In this document: positions 33,011-41,065 of the stretch, in pieces
Position numbering within the stretch: the first letter of the stretch is position 1
Layout: each line of letters starts with the position of its first letter
Notes under the pieces: generated by a model
The model's input: the letters and a program-made list of their open reading frames with translations, nothing else
What the model was told of the DNA's origin: nothing
Databases searched by the model: none
Origin: Elusimicrobiota bacterium
Lineage (GTDB): Bacteria > Elusimicrobiota > Elusimicrobia > UBA1565 > UBA9628
DNA: 64,000 nt
NCBI GenBank assembly: GCA_027452025.1
Contig: DAIDHI010000088.1
Coordinates: forward strand, 1-64,000
Reading direction: 5' to 3'
Program-made: the position numbers and the translations under genes

Positions 33011-34093
33011 GTGATCCACCGCGTCGGTGTTGTCGGCGCCGGCACGATGGGCTGCGGCATCGCCCAGCTCTGCGCGCAAAGCGGCTTCGCCGTCAAGGTC
33101 TTCGACTCCCAGGCGGCCGCGCTCCAGAGCCTGCCCGATCGGCTCAAGAAGGGTTTGGATGCCGGGGTCCTGCGCGGAAAGCTCACGACGCACCAAGCCG
33201 AGCGGGCATTCCACTCCGTCGCCGCGTCCGAATCGCTCGAGGGCCTTTACGGCGCCGAGTTGATCATCGAGGCCGCCGCCGAGGACCTGGCGGCCAAGAA
33301 GGATATCTTCTCGAGGCTCGACGCCGCCTGCCCGGACGGCATCCTCGCCACCAACACTTCGTCGCTGTCCGTCGCCGGCGTCGCCGAGGCGGTCGAGCAC
33401 CCGGAACGGGTGCTGGGCATCCACTTCTTCAATCCCCCGGTCGCCATGAAGCTGGTCGAGATGGTGAGAACGCCCCAGACCGCCCCCTCGGCGTTTCGCG
33501 AGGCCTGGGACTTCGTGCTGTCGGGCCTTCGCCGCACGCCCGTGGACGTCAAGGACACGCCCGGCTTCATCGTCAACCGCGTCATGCGGCCCTATTATCT
33601 CGAGTGCCAGCGCGCGGCCGCGCGGGGCAGCGGCATCGCGGCCCTGGACGAGGCGGCCCGCAAGGCGGGCGGCGTGCCGATGGGTCCTTTCGAGCTGATG
33701 GACCTCATCGGGCTCGACGTCAACCTCGCCATCACCAAATCCCTCTATGAGGCTCTGGGTCGTCCGGACCGCTTCAAGCCCCAGCCCTTGCAGGAGAAGC
33801 TCGTGGCCATGGGCCAGACGGGCCGCAAGGCCGGCCGGGGGTTTTACGTGCACAATGGGAAGGACTTCCCGTTCGAAAACCCCGAGGCCGCCGCTCTGGT
33901 CGCCCCCGCCGGCGGCGCGAGCGCCTCGGACGCCTGGCATCGCGTGATCGGGGCCGTCATCGCCGAGGCGCAGATGGTTTTCGAGGAGGGCTCGGCCGGC
34001 AAGGCCGACATCGACTTGGCGATCAAACTCGCTATGAATTTCCCAAAAGGACCGTTCGAATGGCAAAAGGCCGGCGAGCCAAAGGCCGCGTAG
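33011..34093 (+). CDS. 3-hydroxyacyl-CoA dehydrogenase (PaaH/FadB-type)
   Basis: 360 residues with a GTG start three bases after the PaaA-like gene. The NAD-binding motif VGVVGAGTMGCGIAQL opens the protein; the catalytic His is in GIHFFNPPVAMKLVE, and TPGFIVNRVMRPY plus GGVPMGPFELMDLIGLDV belong to the first C-terminal domain. Extra sequence after residue 280 (a second, partial C-terminal 3HCDH domain) makes it longer than the roughly 285-residue single-domain enzymes. It oxidises 3-hydroxyacyl-CoA after the hydratase step encoded upstream. Confidence 0.92.
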   Translation: MIHRVGVVGAGTMGCGIAQLCAQSGFAVKVFDSQAAALQSLPDRLKKGLDAGVLRGKLTTHQAERAFHSVAASESLEGLYGAELIIEAAAEDLAAKKDIFSRLDAACPDGILATNTSSLSVAGVAEAVEHPERVLGIHFFNPPVAMKLVEMVRTPQTAPSAFREAWDFVLSGLRRTPVDVKDTPGFIVNRVMRPYYLECQRAAARGSGIAALDEAARKAGGVPMGPFELMDLIGLDVNLAITKSLYEALGRPDRFKPQPLQEKLVAMGQTGRKAGRGFYVHNGKDFPFENPEAAALVAPAGGASASDAWHRVIGAVIAEAQMVFEEGSAGKADIDLAIKLAMNFPKGPFEWQKAGEPKAA

Positions 34094-34296
34094 CGCCGCT
34101 GCCGCCGCGCCTGGGCGACGCCGTGGCGGCCAACCGGGCCGTTCTGAAGGTCCTGGACAAGCACGGGATCACGTTCTGCGCGGGCTGCTACCTGACTCTG
34201 TTCTCGTCGCCCGAAAAGGCCGCTCTCTATCACGCTGTGCCCGATGCGGGGGCGTTCCTAAGGGACCTGCGCCGGGCTCTGCGGCGGCAGGCATAG
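34060..34296 (+). CDS. small CxxC protein, DUF1858-like
   Basis: 78 residues, starting inside the end of the dehydrogenase gene. After a basic leader, the core VLDKHGITFCAGCYLTLFSSPEKAAL has the CxGC arrangement and spacing of DUF1858, a small domain that often accompanies redox or iron-sulphur enzymes. Family assignment is by pattern only. Its last 39 bases overlap the convergent transposase remnant, so the natural C-terminus may have been altered by the insertion. Confidence 0.55.
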   Translation: MAKGRRAKGRVAPLPPRLGDAVAANRAVLKVLDKHGITFCAGCYLTLFSSPEKAALYHAVPDAGAFLRDLRRALRRQA

Positions 34297-34674
34297 GCGC
34301 AATCTCACCCAAAGCATCTCTTGCCAGAGAGTGTCGCGGCGGCAGGCGGGCAGCGCGCGGGTCCAAGGCTCCAATTCGTCGCCCCGAATGCCGTTGAGAA
34401 GGCTATCCCAAAGACGCTCGAGCGTCCCGTCGCGCAGCCACCGATCGAGACGCCGAAACGCCGTGCGACGCGAGCCGAAACGCTCCGGCAGTCGTTCGAG
34501 GAAGCGCGCGCGGTTGCGGAGCGTCCAGAGGATCGCCTCGAAGGCGGCTTTATCGCTGGCGCGCGGGCGGCCGCCGCGACGCTTGGCCTTGCGAAACGGC
34601 CGCTTGTATCGCGGCAAGAGCCCCTTGATGGAATCCCATTGGGTCTCGCTGAGCCCCGGCCATTGATCGTCCAT
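34258..34674 (-). pseudogene. IS5-family transposase N-terminal fragment (DUF4096), remnant
   Basis: 138 residues with the N-terminal domain of IS5/IS427-type transposases: LSETQWDSIKGLLP, then GGRPRASDKAAFEAILWTLRNRA and RFGSRRTAFRRLDRWLRDG. In complete elements a second frame encoding the DDE catalytic core follows, often reached by frameshift. Here the frame ends and runs straight into the 3' end of the dehydrogenase operon, so the catalytic part is missing. No terminal inverted repeats are evident. It is a decayed insertion, or possibly a domesticated DNA-binding fragment. Confidence 0.75.
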
Positions 34675-34739
34675 AATCTATATACGAACGAAGGGCGGGT
34701 TTAGTTCCAGAATCTCGGATTTTTCGGTTCTCGTCGAGG

Positions 34740-34883
34740 GTTTTGGCATGCCGTCGTCGCCCGACGAGATTCGCGTCGGCAACTGATGACTTCGAGCTAG
34801 CGATTCTGGCATGCCAAAACCGGGGGCTGCTTCGCTCGAAACGGGGCAGCTGGCGCCGTCGGAGAATCCTGGCATGCCAAAAC
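34740..34883. repeat. three copies of a GGCATGCCAAAAC palindromic motif
   Basis: GGCATGCC followed by AAAAC occurs at 34808-34820 and 34871-34883 in direct order, and in reverse order (GTTTTGGCATGCC) at 34740-34752. The spacing is about 60 bases, in the 252-base gap between the IS5 remnant and the next gene. Each core is an eight-base palindrome. The two direct copies are also related just upstream (ATTCT and AATCCT). Confidence 0.7.
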
Positions 34884-34926
34884 TCGCGTCGGGAATTCGA
34901 GATTTTCGATTAGGTCGTGTCGCTGC

Positions 34927-35829
34927 CTAATAGCGCAGGCGGTAGTTCAGGCCGAGTTGATCGGCCGTCAAATGGCCATTCTGCATGCCCCAATAGGCCG
35001 CCAGCACGATAGGCTTGTCCTTCCAGCCGAGTTCGAGGCCGCCCAGTTGATAAGGGTCTCCCCGGGCGGCGATGGCCGTTCGGATGCGGGCTGCGGCGCG
35101 CAGGTCGATGCCGAGCCTTATGTCGCCGGCATGGGCGTCGACGTGAAGGCCGTTGAGGTAGAGGAACGCGCCGCCGATCAAAGTCGACATGGCCGCGAAT
35201 CCAGGGCTCCAGTTGTCGCTGTCTTTGAGGTAATCGCCGGAGTCGCGTCCGAACCGCTGCAAATGATGGCGCTGGAAGATGGCGTCGCGAAACGAGTCGA
35301 CGAAGACGCTGACTTGCTGTTCGGCGGCCCAGTTCTGCCATTGTTCGAGTTGAGACGCGGTGTAATAGCCGTTGTTCGTCACGCCGGCCGGGTAAGTTTC
35401 CAGCATCTGGTGAGCGAGGCGGTCTTCCTTGGTGCGCAGGGCCTTGCGGAAGGCGTCGTAGGAGTCGGTCTGAGGCGACGGGGAGAGTCCCCGGCTCATG
35501 CCTCTGGGAAGAACGGTGTCGATGACGTGCACGCGCACGAAATCGTAGAGGTGGTCGGTGGCGTCCTCGACGGCGCGATAGGCGGGCCTCATATATTTGT
35601 CCAGGGATCCGCCGATGTCGCCGCGGAAGATAGGCACCTGGCTTCTTTGCCCGAAGAGAGGCTCGCCGGCGTCTCCGGGCGTCTGAACTTTCTGAGCGCG
35701 CAAGGTCGGGACTTGAAGGGGGCCCTCGACGAAGCCGAGCGCCGGATCGACGGTCTGCCCGGCCCATGCCGCGGCCGGCGCCGCGATGAGCGCGAAGCTC
35801 GCCAAGACGGCCAGGACGGGCTGTCTCAT
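34927..35829 (-). CDS. secreted protein of unknown function, possibly outer-membrane associated
   Basis: 300 residues with a signal peptide (LAVLASFALIAAPAAAWAGQ). The C-terminal 100 residues alternate polar and hydrophobic positions (LYLNGLHVDAHAGDIRLGIDL; ELGWKDKPIVLAAYWG) and end in YRLRY, as beta-strand outer-membrane proteins do, but the strands are too few for a full barrel. The central region is helical and Gln/Asp-rich. No family is recognised. It sits alone between the IS remnant and the lipoyl operon. Confidence 0.7.
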   Translation of the reverse strand: MRQPVLAVLASFALIAAPAAAWAGQTVDPALGFVEGPLQVPTLRAQKVQTPGDAGEPLFGQRSQVPIFRGDIGGSLDKYMRPAYRAVEDATDHLYDFVRVHVIDTVLPRGMSRGLSPSPQTDSYDAFRKALRTKEDRLAHQMLETYPAGVTNNGYYTASQLEQWQNWAAEQQVSVFVDSFRDAIFQRHHLQRFGRDSGDYLKDSDNWSPGFAAMSTLIGGAFLYLNGLHVDAHAGDIRLGIDLRAAARIRTAIAARGDPYQLGGLELGWKDKPIVLAAYWGMQNGHLTADQLGLNYRLRY

Positions 35830-35885
35830 GGATCAAAGACCCAAACCAGCTACCGTTACATCATAGCAGCGCGGCTAAGTCGGAT

Positions 35886-36251
35886 TTATTGCGGGCGGGA
35901 AAATCTTTGGTCAAACGCGAAGCGCAGGCGCGCCAGACGTTCGTAGAGCGCCCCCCCGACGAGCCGCGCCCCTGGCAGCCGGAGGAGCGGCGCCGCGAGC
36001 CACAGCGACGGCAACAGGAGGCTCAGCCGCCTCAAAGCGGCGAAGCCGGCCGTCAGGCGGCCGCCGTCCTCGAGGAGATGGATCTTGGTCTCGCAAGCGG
36101 CGAGAGTCAGCCGGGGATCCAGGAGGGCCGGGTCGCGGCGCCGGAAGTCGACGAGCTCGACTTGACCTAGGAAGTCAACGAGCGCCAGGCGCCGGGCCGC
36201 CCGGACGCAGAAGCAGCAGTCGCCGTCAAACAGAAGACGGGCGCGGCGCAT
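35886..36251 (-). CDS. DCC-family thiol-disulfide oxidoreductase (DUF393)
   Basis: 121 residues. The diagnostic FDGDCCFCVRAAR near the N-terminus gives the DxDCxxC motif of PF04134, a thioredoxin-like family. It is the last gene of the trxB-lipA-2-oxoacid dehydrogenase-lipB operon and overlaps lipB by 26 bases. A thiol redox role beside lipoyl and thioredoxin-reductase genes is reasonable but unproven. Confidence 0.85.
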   Translation of the reverse strand: MRRARLLFDGDCCFCVRAARRLALVDFLGQVELVDFRRRDPALLDPRLTLAACETKIHLLEDGGRLTAGFAALRRLSLLLPSLWLAAPLLRLPGARLVGGALYERLARLRFAFDQRFSRPQ

Positions 36252-36849
36252 CGAAATAGGCGAGAAAAGCGTCGGCGACCGTCCGCAAGACGGCCTGGAA
36301 GTCGAGCCGGCGGCCGAGGAGGCCCTCTAAATCGGTCATCTGCTCGGGCTGGAGATTGCAGGGATAGATCGCCCGGAAAGGCTCCAGGTCGCAGCAGACG
36401 TTGAGCGCGAAGCCGTGGTAGGAGATTCGATCCTTGACGGCGACCCCGATCGAGGCCACTTTCCGGCCCCGACACCAGACGCCGGTGAAGCCCTTCAAGG
36501 TCTCCGCCTCGAGGCCGAGAGGACGCAAAGCCTCGATGAGCACCGCCTCGAGGGATCGAAGGTAAGACCGGGCCGTCAGCCCGCGTTTGTGAAGGTCCAG
36601 GATGGGATAGCCGACGAGTTGCCCCGGGCCGTGGTAGGTGAAGTCTCCTCCCCTCTCCACGATGCGATAGGGATGGGGCAGCGGTGCGGGGGCCACGGCC
36701 TTGGAGGAAACGCCGCAGGTGTAGACCGGCGGATGCTCGACGAGCAGCAGCGTATCTGAGCCTTGGCCGCGGAGCCGCTCGGCGACGAGGAGGCGCTGGA
36801 GGCGCCAGACCTCGTCGTAGTCCTTGAGCCCGAGCGCCCGGATCAGCAC
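36226..36849 (-). CDS. lipB: octanoyl-[acyl-carrier protein]:protein octanoyltransferase
   Basis: 207 residues with a GTG start. LipB moves octanoyl groups from ACP to the lipoyl domain Lys. The motifs are intact: LLVEHPPVYTCGVSS, the RGGDFTYHGPGQLVGYPILDL block with the conserved His, GVWCRGRKVASIGVAVKDRISYHG with the catalytic Lys, and ALNVCCDLEPFRAIYPCNL with the catalytic Cys region. It lies in the same operon as lipA and an E2 protein carrying the acceptor lysine. Confidence 0.95.
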   Translation of the reverse strand: MLIRALGLKDYDEVWRLQRLLVAERLRGQGSDTLLLVEHPPVYTCGVSSKAVAPAPLPHPYRIVERGGDFTYHGPGQLVGYPILDLHKRGLTARSYLRSLEAVLIEALRPLGLEAETLKGFTGVWCRGRKVASIGVAVKDRISYHGFALNVCCDLEPFRAIYPCNLQPEQMTDLEGLLGRRLDFQAVLRTVADAFLAYFDAPRPSSV

Positions 36850-36850
36850 G

Positions 36851-38257
36851 TCAGACGCGTCCGGGCGTCAGGATATGGATCGCCTGCCCGACCGCCGCCT
36901 CCGCGGCCTCCTGGAAGGACTCGTTGAGCGTCGGGTGCGGGTGGATGGTCGCCGCCACGTCCTCGATGGTCGCTTCCAGCTTGACTGCCAGGCAGGCCTC
37001 TCCGATGAGGTCGGAGGCGCTGGGGCCCACGAAGCCGGCTCCCAGGATCCTGTGGCTCTCCTTGTCCGCGATCACCTTGCAAAAGCCCTCGGGCTCGCGC
37101 ACGGCCTGAGCGCGTCCGGACGCCGAAAACGGGAAGCGCCCGACCACGACGTCCACGCCCCGGGCCTTCGCTTCGGCCTCGGTCTCTCCGACAAAGGATA
37201 TCTCGGGATCGGTGAAGACGGCCCACGGCACCGCGCCGCGCTCTTCCTTGGAGAATCCGGCGATCACCAACGCCGCGATGATGCCCTCGCGCGAGGCCTT
37301 GTGCGCCAGGTACGGCGCTCCGACGACGTCGCCGGCGGCGAAGATGTTTGGGCAGCTCGTGCGTTGCTCGTCGTTGACTCGGATGTGGCCCTTCGCGTCG
37401 GTCTCGACGCCGGCGGCCTCGAGACCGAGGCCCTTGGTCACGGGCGCGCGGCCCACGCTGACGAGAACCTTGTCGGTCTCTAGGACTTTCTCGCCCTCGG
37501 GCGTCTCTATCGTCACGGCCAAGCCCTCGCCCGACGGCGCCGCGCTCTTGGCCTTGCTCTGGAGATGCACCTCGACGCCGAGCTTTTGGAGATTGCGGGT
37601 GACCGGGACGACGAAGTCTCCATCGATGCCGGGCAGGACGTTCGGCATGAACTCCACGACGGAGACCTTGCTGCCGAGCTTGGCGTAGAAGGTGCCGATC
37701 TCGAGGCCGATGACGCCGCCGCCGATGACGACGAGGCGGTCCGGCGCCTGCGGCAGTTCCAGGGCCTCCTTCGAGCTGAGAATCTTGTGGCCGTCGAAGG
37801 CAAAGCCCGGGATTTGAATGGGCCGGGTCCCCGTCACGATCAGGGCATGCTCGAAGGTCACAGTCTCCACGCCGGCGGACGTGCGGACCTCGGCTGAGTT
37901 GGGGCCCGTGAGCTTGGCCTCGCCGGCCAGGACGTCCACCTTGTTGCCTTTCTCCAGGCCGGCGATGCCGCGCACGAACCCGCCGACGAGCTGGTTCTTC
38001 CAGGCCTGGACTTTCGCCCAATCGAGGGTGCAAGAGCCCGCGTCGAGACCATACGGAGCGGACTTCTTCGCCTTGTAGAGCTGGCCGGCGGCGTGGATCA
38101 GGGCCTTGGACGGGATGCAGCCGTAGTTGAGGCACTCGCCGCCGAGCTTGTCTTTGTCGACGAGCAAGGTTTTCTTCCCGAGCTTGCCGAGCTTGATCGC
38201 GGCCACGTAGCCGCCGGGTCCGGCTCCCACGACGAGGACTTGCGTTTCGATGGCCAT
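36851..38257 (-). CDS. lpdA: dihydrolipoyl dehydrogenase (E3)
   Basis: 468 residues. FAD motif VLVVGAGPGGYVAAIKLGKLG; redox-active disulfide in GGECLNYGCIPSKAL; NAD motif VVIGGGVIGLEIGTFYAKLG; C-terminal catalytic His-Glu in IHPHPTLNESFQEAA. It reoxidises dihydrolipoamide on the E2 subunit and passes electrons to NAD+. The gene follows E2 by seven bases and precedes lipB by one. Confidence 0.97.
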   Translation of the reverse strand: MAIETQVLVVGAGPGGYVAAIKLGKLGKKTLLVDKDKLGGECLNYGCIPSKALIHAAGQLYKAKKSAPYGLDAGSCTLDWAKVQAWKNQLVGGFVRGIAGLEKGNKVDVLAGEAKLTGPNSAEVRTSAGVETVTFEHALIVTGTRPIQIPGFAFDGHKILSSKEALELPQAPDRLVVIGGGVIGLEIGTFYAKLGSKVSVVEFMPNVLPGIDGDFVVPVTRNLQKLGVEVHLQSKAKSAAPSGEGLAVTIETPEGEKVLETDKVLVSVGRAPVTKGLGLEAAGVETDAKGHIRVNDEQRTSCPNIFAAGDVVGAPYLAHKASREGIIAALVIAGFSKEERGAVPWAVFTDPEISFVGETEAEAKARGVDVVVGRFPFSASGRAQAVREPEGFCKVIADKESHRILGAGFVGPSASDLIGEACLAVKLEATIEDVAATIHPHPTLNESFQEAAEAAVGQAIHILTPGRV

Positions 38258-38264
38258 GGTTCGA

Positions 38265-39452
38265 TTAGAGCAGCGTGCGAGGGTTTTCCAGGTGCTTGAT
38301 CAGGGTGTTCATGAAGCTCGCGGCCTGGGCCCCGTCGTTGACGCGATGGTCGAAGGAGAGCACCAAGTTCGCCATGTCGCGGATCTGGACGGAGCCGTCG
38401 CGCACGACCGGGCGCTTTTGCAGCTTGAGGATGCCGAGAATCGCCACCTCCGGATAGTTGATGATCGGGGTCGCGAAGAGCCCGCCCAGGGGCCCGATGT
38501 TGGTGATGGTGAAGGTTCCGCCCTGCAGTTCGGAGACTTCGATCTTGCCGGAGCGGGCCTTGTCGGCCAGGCGGTTGAGGTCGGCGGCCAAGGCCCAAAG
38601 GTCTTTGCCTTCCACGCCCTTGATCACGGGCACGATCAGCCCCGATTCGGCCGAGGTGGCGACGCCGAAGTTGTAATAGCGCTTGCGCACGATCGCCCCG
38701 CCGGCCTCATCGAGGACGGCGTTGAAGTTCGGAAACTCCTTGAGAGTCTTGAGCAGCGCGCGCATGACGAAGGGCAGGTAGGTGAGCTTGATGCCGCGCG
38801 TGGCCGCCTCCCCCTTGAGCTGCTCGCGCAGCGAGACCAGAGCGGTCCAGTCCGACTCGTCCATGTGCGTGACGTGGGCGGCGGTGCGCACGCTCTGGGC
38901 CATCTTTTCGGCCGTCTTGCGGCGGATGCCGACGAAAGGGACGCGTTCCTCGGCGCCCCCGTCCGCGGCCGCGGCGGCCGTCGCGGTCTTGCCTCCCGAA
39001 GCCGCCGCCTTGCGCACGTCGTCTTCGGTGACGCGGCCGCCGGGGCCGGTGCCCTGGACGGAGGCCAGATCGACCTTCAGGTCGGAGGCGAGCTTGCGCA
39101 CGGCCGGCGTCGCCGACACGGTGGCCGTCGAGGAGGCGGCCGGGGCTTGGCGTTGGGCCTGCGGCGCGGGCGCGGCGGCGGGCTTATGCCCGTCGGCGGC
39201 CAGCGCGGCGCCGCCGGCCAAGTCGAAAGAGACGAGCGGCGCGTGCACCTTGACCTTCTCCCCCTCCTTGGCGAAGAGCTTGACGATCTTGCCGTTTTTG
39301 GGGCTCGGGATTTCCACCTCGGCCTTATCGGTCAGGACGTTGCACAGCGGCTGGTTCTCCTTGACGGAGTCGCCTTCCTTGACGTGCCACTTGACGACCT
39401 CGCCCTCGGTGAGGCCCTCTCCGATGTCCGGCAGCTTGAATTCGTAATTCAT
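38265..39452 (-). CDS. dihydrolipoamide acyltransferase (E2) of a 2-oxoacid dehydrogenase complex
   Basis: 395 residues from the ATG at 39452, which has AAGGAG about nine bases upstream. A single lipoyl domain (residues 1-80; acceptor Lys in LTDKAEV), an Ala/Pro linker, a peripheral-subunit-binding domain (AVRKLASDLKVDLASVQGTG) and the catalytic core ending in SFDHRVNDGAQAA with the active-site His and Asp. One lipoyl domain and this layout fit acetyl-, branched-chain- or acetoin-type complexes. The start overlaps the stop of an unusual membrane-protein gene (ATGA). Confidence 0.94.
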   Translation of the reverse strand: MNYEFKLPDIGEGLTEGEVVKWHVKEGDSVKENQPLCNVLTDKAEVEIPSPKNGKIVKLFAKEGEKVKVHAPLVSFDLAGGAALAADGHKPAAAPAPQAQRQAPAASSTATVSATPAVRKLASDLKVDLASVQGTGPGGRVTEDDVRKAAASGGKTATAAAAADGGAEERVPFVGIRRKTAEKMAQSVRTAAHVTHMDESDWTALVSLREQLKGEAATRGIKLTYLPFVMRALLKTLKEFPNFNAVLDEAGGAIVRKRYYNFGVATSAESGLIVPVIKGVEGKDLWALAADLNRLADKARSGKIEVSELQGGTFTITNIGPLGGLFATPIINYPEVAILGILKLQKRPVVRDGSVQIRDMANLVLSFDHRVNDGAQAASFMNTLIKHLENPRTLL

Positions 39453-40063
39453 GTCGTTTGACTCCTTCGCGCCAGCCTTTGGACGGCGTGCCATGCAAAT
39501 AGAGCGCCCTGGCCGATCGAGAACAGCGACGCGACCTTGCCCGGCCAGCCGTGGATCACGAACCTGACGGCCTCGTAGGCGCGCCCCACCCAGGGGCTGC
39601 CGAGCAGCTGCGTGTGCACGCAAAACGCCAAATAGGCGACGAGCCCGCCAGCGTAACCCAGGATAGCATATTCGTTGATCTCCCCCGTGCGCTCGGCGTA
39701 GGCGGCGCCGAGCACGAGATACGTGAAGGCGAAGCCGGCGGCCTGATACGCGAGAAAGTAGTCGGTGCCGCCCTTCTCGCGGATGATGCCCAAGGCCAGC
39801 ACCGCCGAGAACGCCACTCCGAGGGTGAAGTTGTAGCCCACGGCGAGCAAGGCCGCCAGCGAGTCGTCGAGGCAGTCGTGAACCTTGAGAACGGCGAAGC
39901 TGAAGATCTGGGACAGAAACCAAAACGCCCCGGAGAGCGCCGAAAGGAAGAATGCGATCTCGACGACGGGATAGCGCCGTCGCAGGACGAGGACCCAGAC
40001 CTTATAGGCGTCGCGCCACTCGATGAGCCGGGTGACGGCCGGCACCGCCGAGTCGAGCGTCAT
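39449..40063 (-). CDS. integral membrane protein inside the 2-oxoacid dehydrogenase operon
   Basis: 204 residues with about five hydrophobic helices (VEIAFFLSALSGAFWFLSQI; LLAVGYNFTLGVAFSAVLALGI; YFLAYQAAGFAFTYLVLGAAY; YAILGYAGGLVAYLAFCVH). No known family is recognised. Its ATG follows the E1-beta stop immediately, and its stop overlaps the E2 start, so it is made in step with the complex. It could anchor the complex at the membrane or transport a substrate; both are speculation. Confidence 0.75.
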   Translation of the reverse strand: MTLDSAVPAVTRLIEWRDAYKVWVLVLRRRYPVVEIAFFLSALSGAFWFLSQIFSFAVLKVHDCLDDSLAALLAVGYNFTLGVAFSAVLALGIIREKGGTDYFLAYQAAGFAFTYLVLGAAYAERTGEINEYAILGYAGGLVAYLAFCVHTQLLGSPWVGRAYEAVRFVIHGWPGKVASLFSIGQGALFAWHAVQRLARRSQTT

Positions 40064-41065
40064 CTAGAACGACAGCGTCTCCTTGGCGGCCAGCGCCACG
40101 CGCTCGGCGTCCGGGATATAGAAGCGCTCGAGGCGAAACAGCGGCATCCGGATGTCCCAGCTTCCCACCCTCCTGACCGGAGCCTTGAGCTTGAGCAAGG
40201 CCCGTTCGGATATGAGCGCGCAAAGTTCGGCGGCCCAGGAGCCCATGTTCGGAGCCTCGTGGGCGATCACGACGCGGCCCGTCTTCTCGACGGTCGAAAG
40301 CAGGGACTCGAGGTCGACGGGGGCCAGCGTGCGCAAATCGAGAACCTCGGCCGAGATACCGTCCTTGGACAGCTCCTCGGCGGCCTTGAGGCAGGTGTGA
40401 ACCATCGCGCCCCAGCAGATCAGGCTGATGTCGCCGCCCTCGCGGGCCAGGCGGGCCTTGCCGAGCGCAGTCTCGTAGGGCCGCTCCGGCACCGGGCCGC
40501 GAGCGGCGCGGTAGAGGAGCTTCGGCTCGAAAAAAACCACCGGGTCCGGATCCTTGATCGCGGCGATGATGAGGCCTTTGGCGTCCTCGGGCGTCGATGG
40601 CACGACGACCTTAATGCCGGGAGTGTGACAAAAATAGGCCTCCGGGGACTCCGAATGGTGCTCGGGCGCGTGGATAAGGCCTCCGTGGGGCGCTCGCAAA
40701 ACGAGCGGGACGGTGTTATGCCCGCGGCTGCGGTTGCGCAGGCGCCCGAGGTGACAGACCACTTGGTCCAGCACGGAGGGCAGAAACCCGTCGAATTGGA
40801 TCTCGCAGACGGGACGCAGGCCGGCGACGGCCAGGCCGATGGACGCGCCCATGATGCCCAGTTCGGCCAGCGGCGTATCGATAACCCGCTCGCCGCCGAA
40901 CTTCTGGTATAACCCCTCGGTCACGCGAAAGACCCCGCCGTTGACGCCCACGTCCTCGCCGAGAATCAGCACGCGCTCGTCCGCTTCCATGGCTTGGCGC
41001 AGGCCCTCGTTGATCGCCTGCACGAGATTGAGCTCGCGCGTCGCGGTTCCATTGGCCGCGCTCAC
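40064..41065 (-). CDS. pdhB: 2-oxoacid dehydrogenase E1 component, beta subunit
   Basis: 333 residues with a GTG start that overlaps the E1-alpha stop (GTGA), preceded by GGGAGG. Family blocks: VQAINEGLRQAMEADERVLILGEDVG, FRVTEGLYQKFGGERVIDTPLAE, GLIHAPEHHSESPEAYF and VPSTPEDAKGL. With E1-alpha it decarboxylates a 2-oxoacid using thiamin diphosphate and acylates the E2 lipoyl group. Pyruvate or a branched-chain 2-oxoacid is the likely substrate; sequence alone does not decide. Confidence 0.93.
   Translation of the reverse strand: MSAANGTATRELNLVQAINEGLRQAMEADERVLILGEDVGVNGGVFRVTEGLYQKFGGERVIDTPLAELGIMGASIGLAVAGLRPVCEIQFDGFLPSVLDQVVCHLGRLRNRSRGHNTVPLVLRAPHGGLIHAPEHHSESPEAYFCHTPGIKVVVPSTPEDAKGLIIAAIKDPDPVVFFEPKLLYRAARGPVPERPYETALGKARLAREGGDISLICWGAMVHTCLKAAEELSKDGISAEVLDLRTLAPVDLESLLSTVEKTGRVVIAHEAPNMGSWAAELCALISERALLKLKAPVRRVGSWDIRMPLFRLERFYIPDAERVALAAKETLSF

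Noticed and set aside
38265-39923. Extension of the E2 frame to a start at 39923
   Set aside because: The added 157 residues are antisense-like, Arg/Gly-rich and overlap the membrane-protein gene; the ATG at 39452 begins exactly at the lipoyl domain with a good ribosome-binding site.
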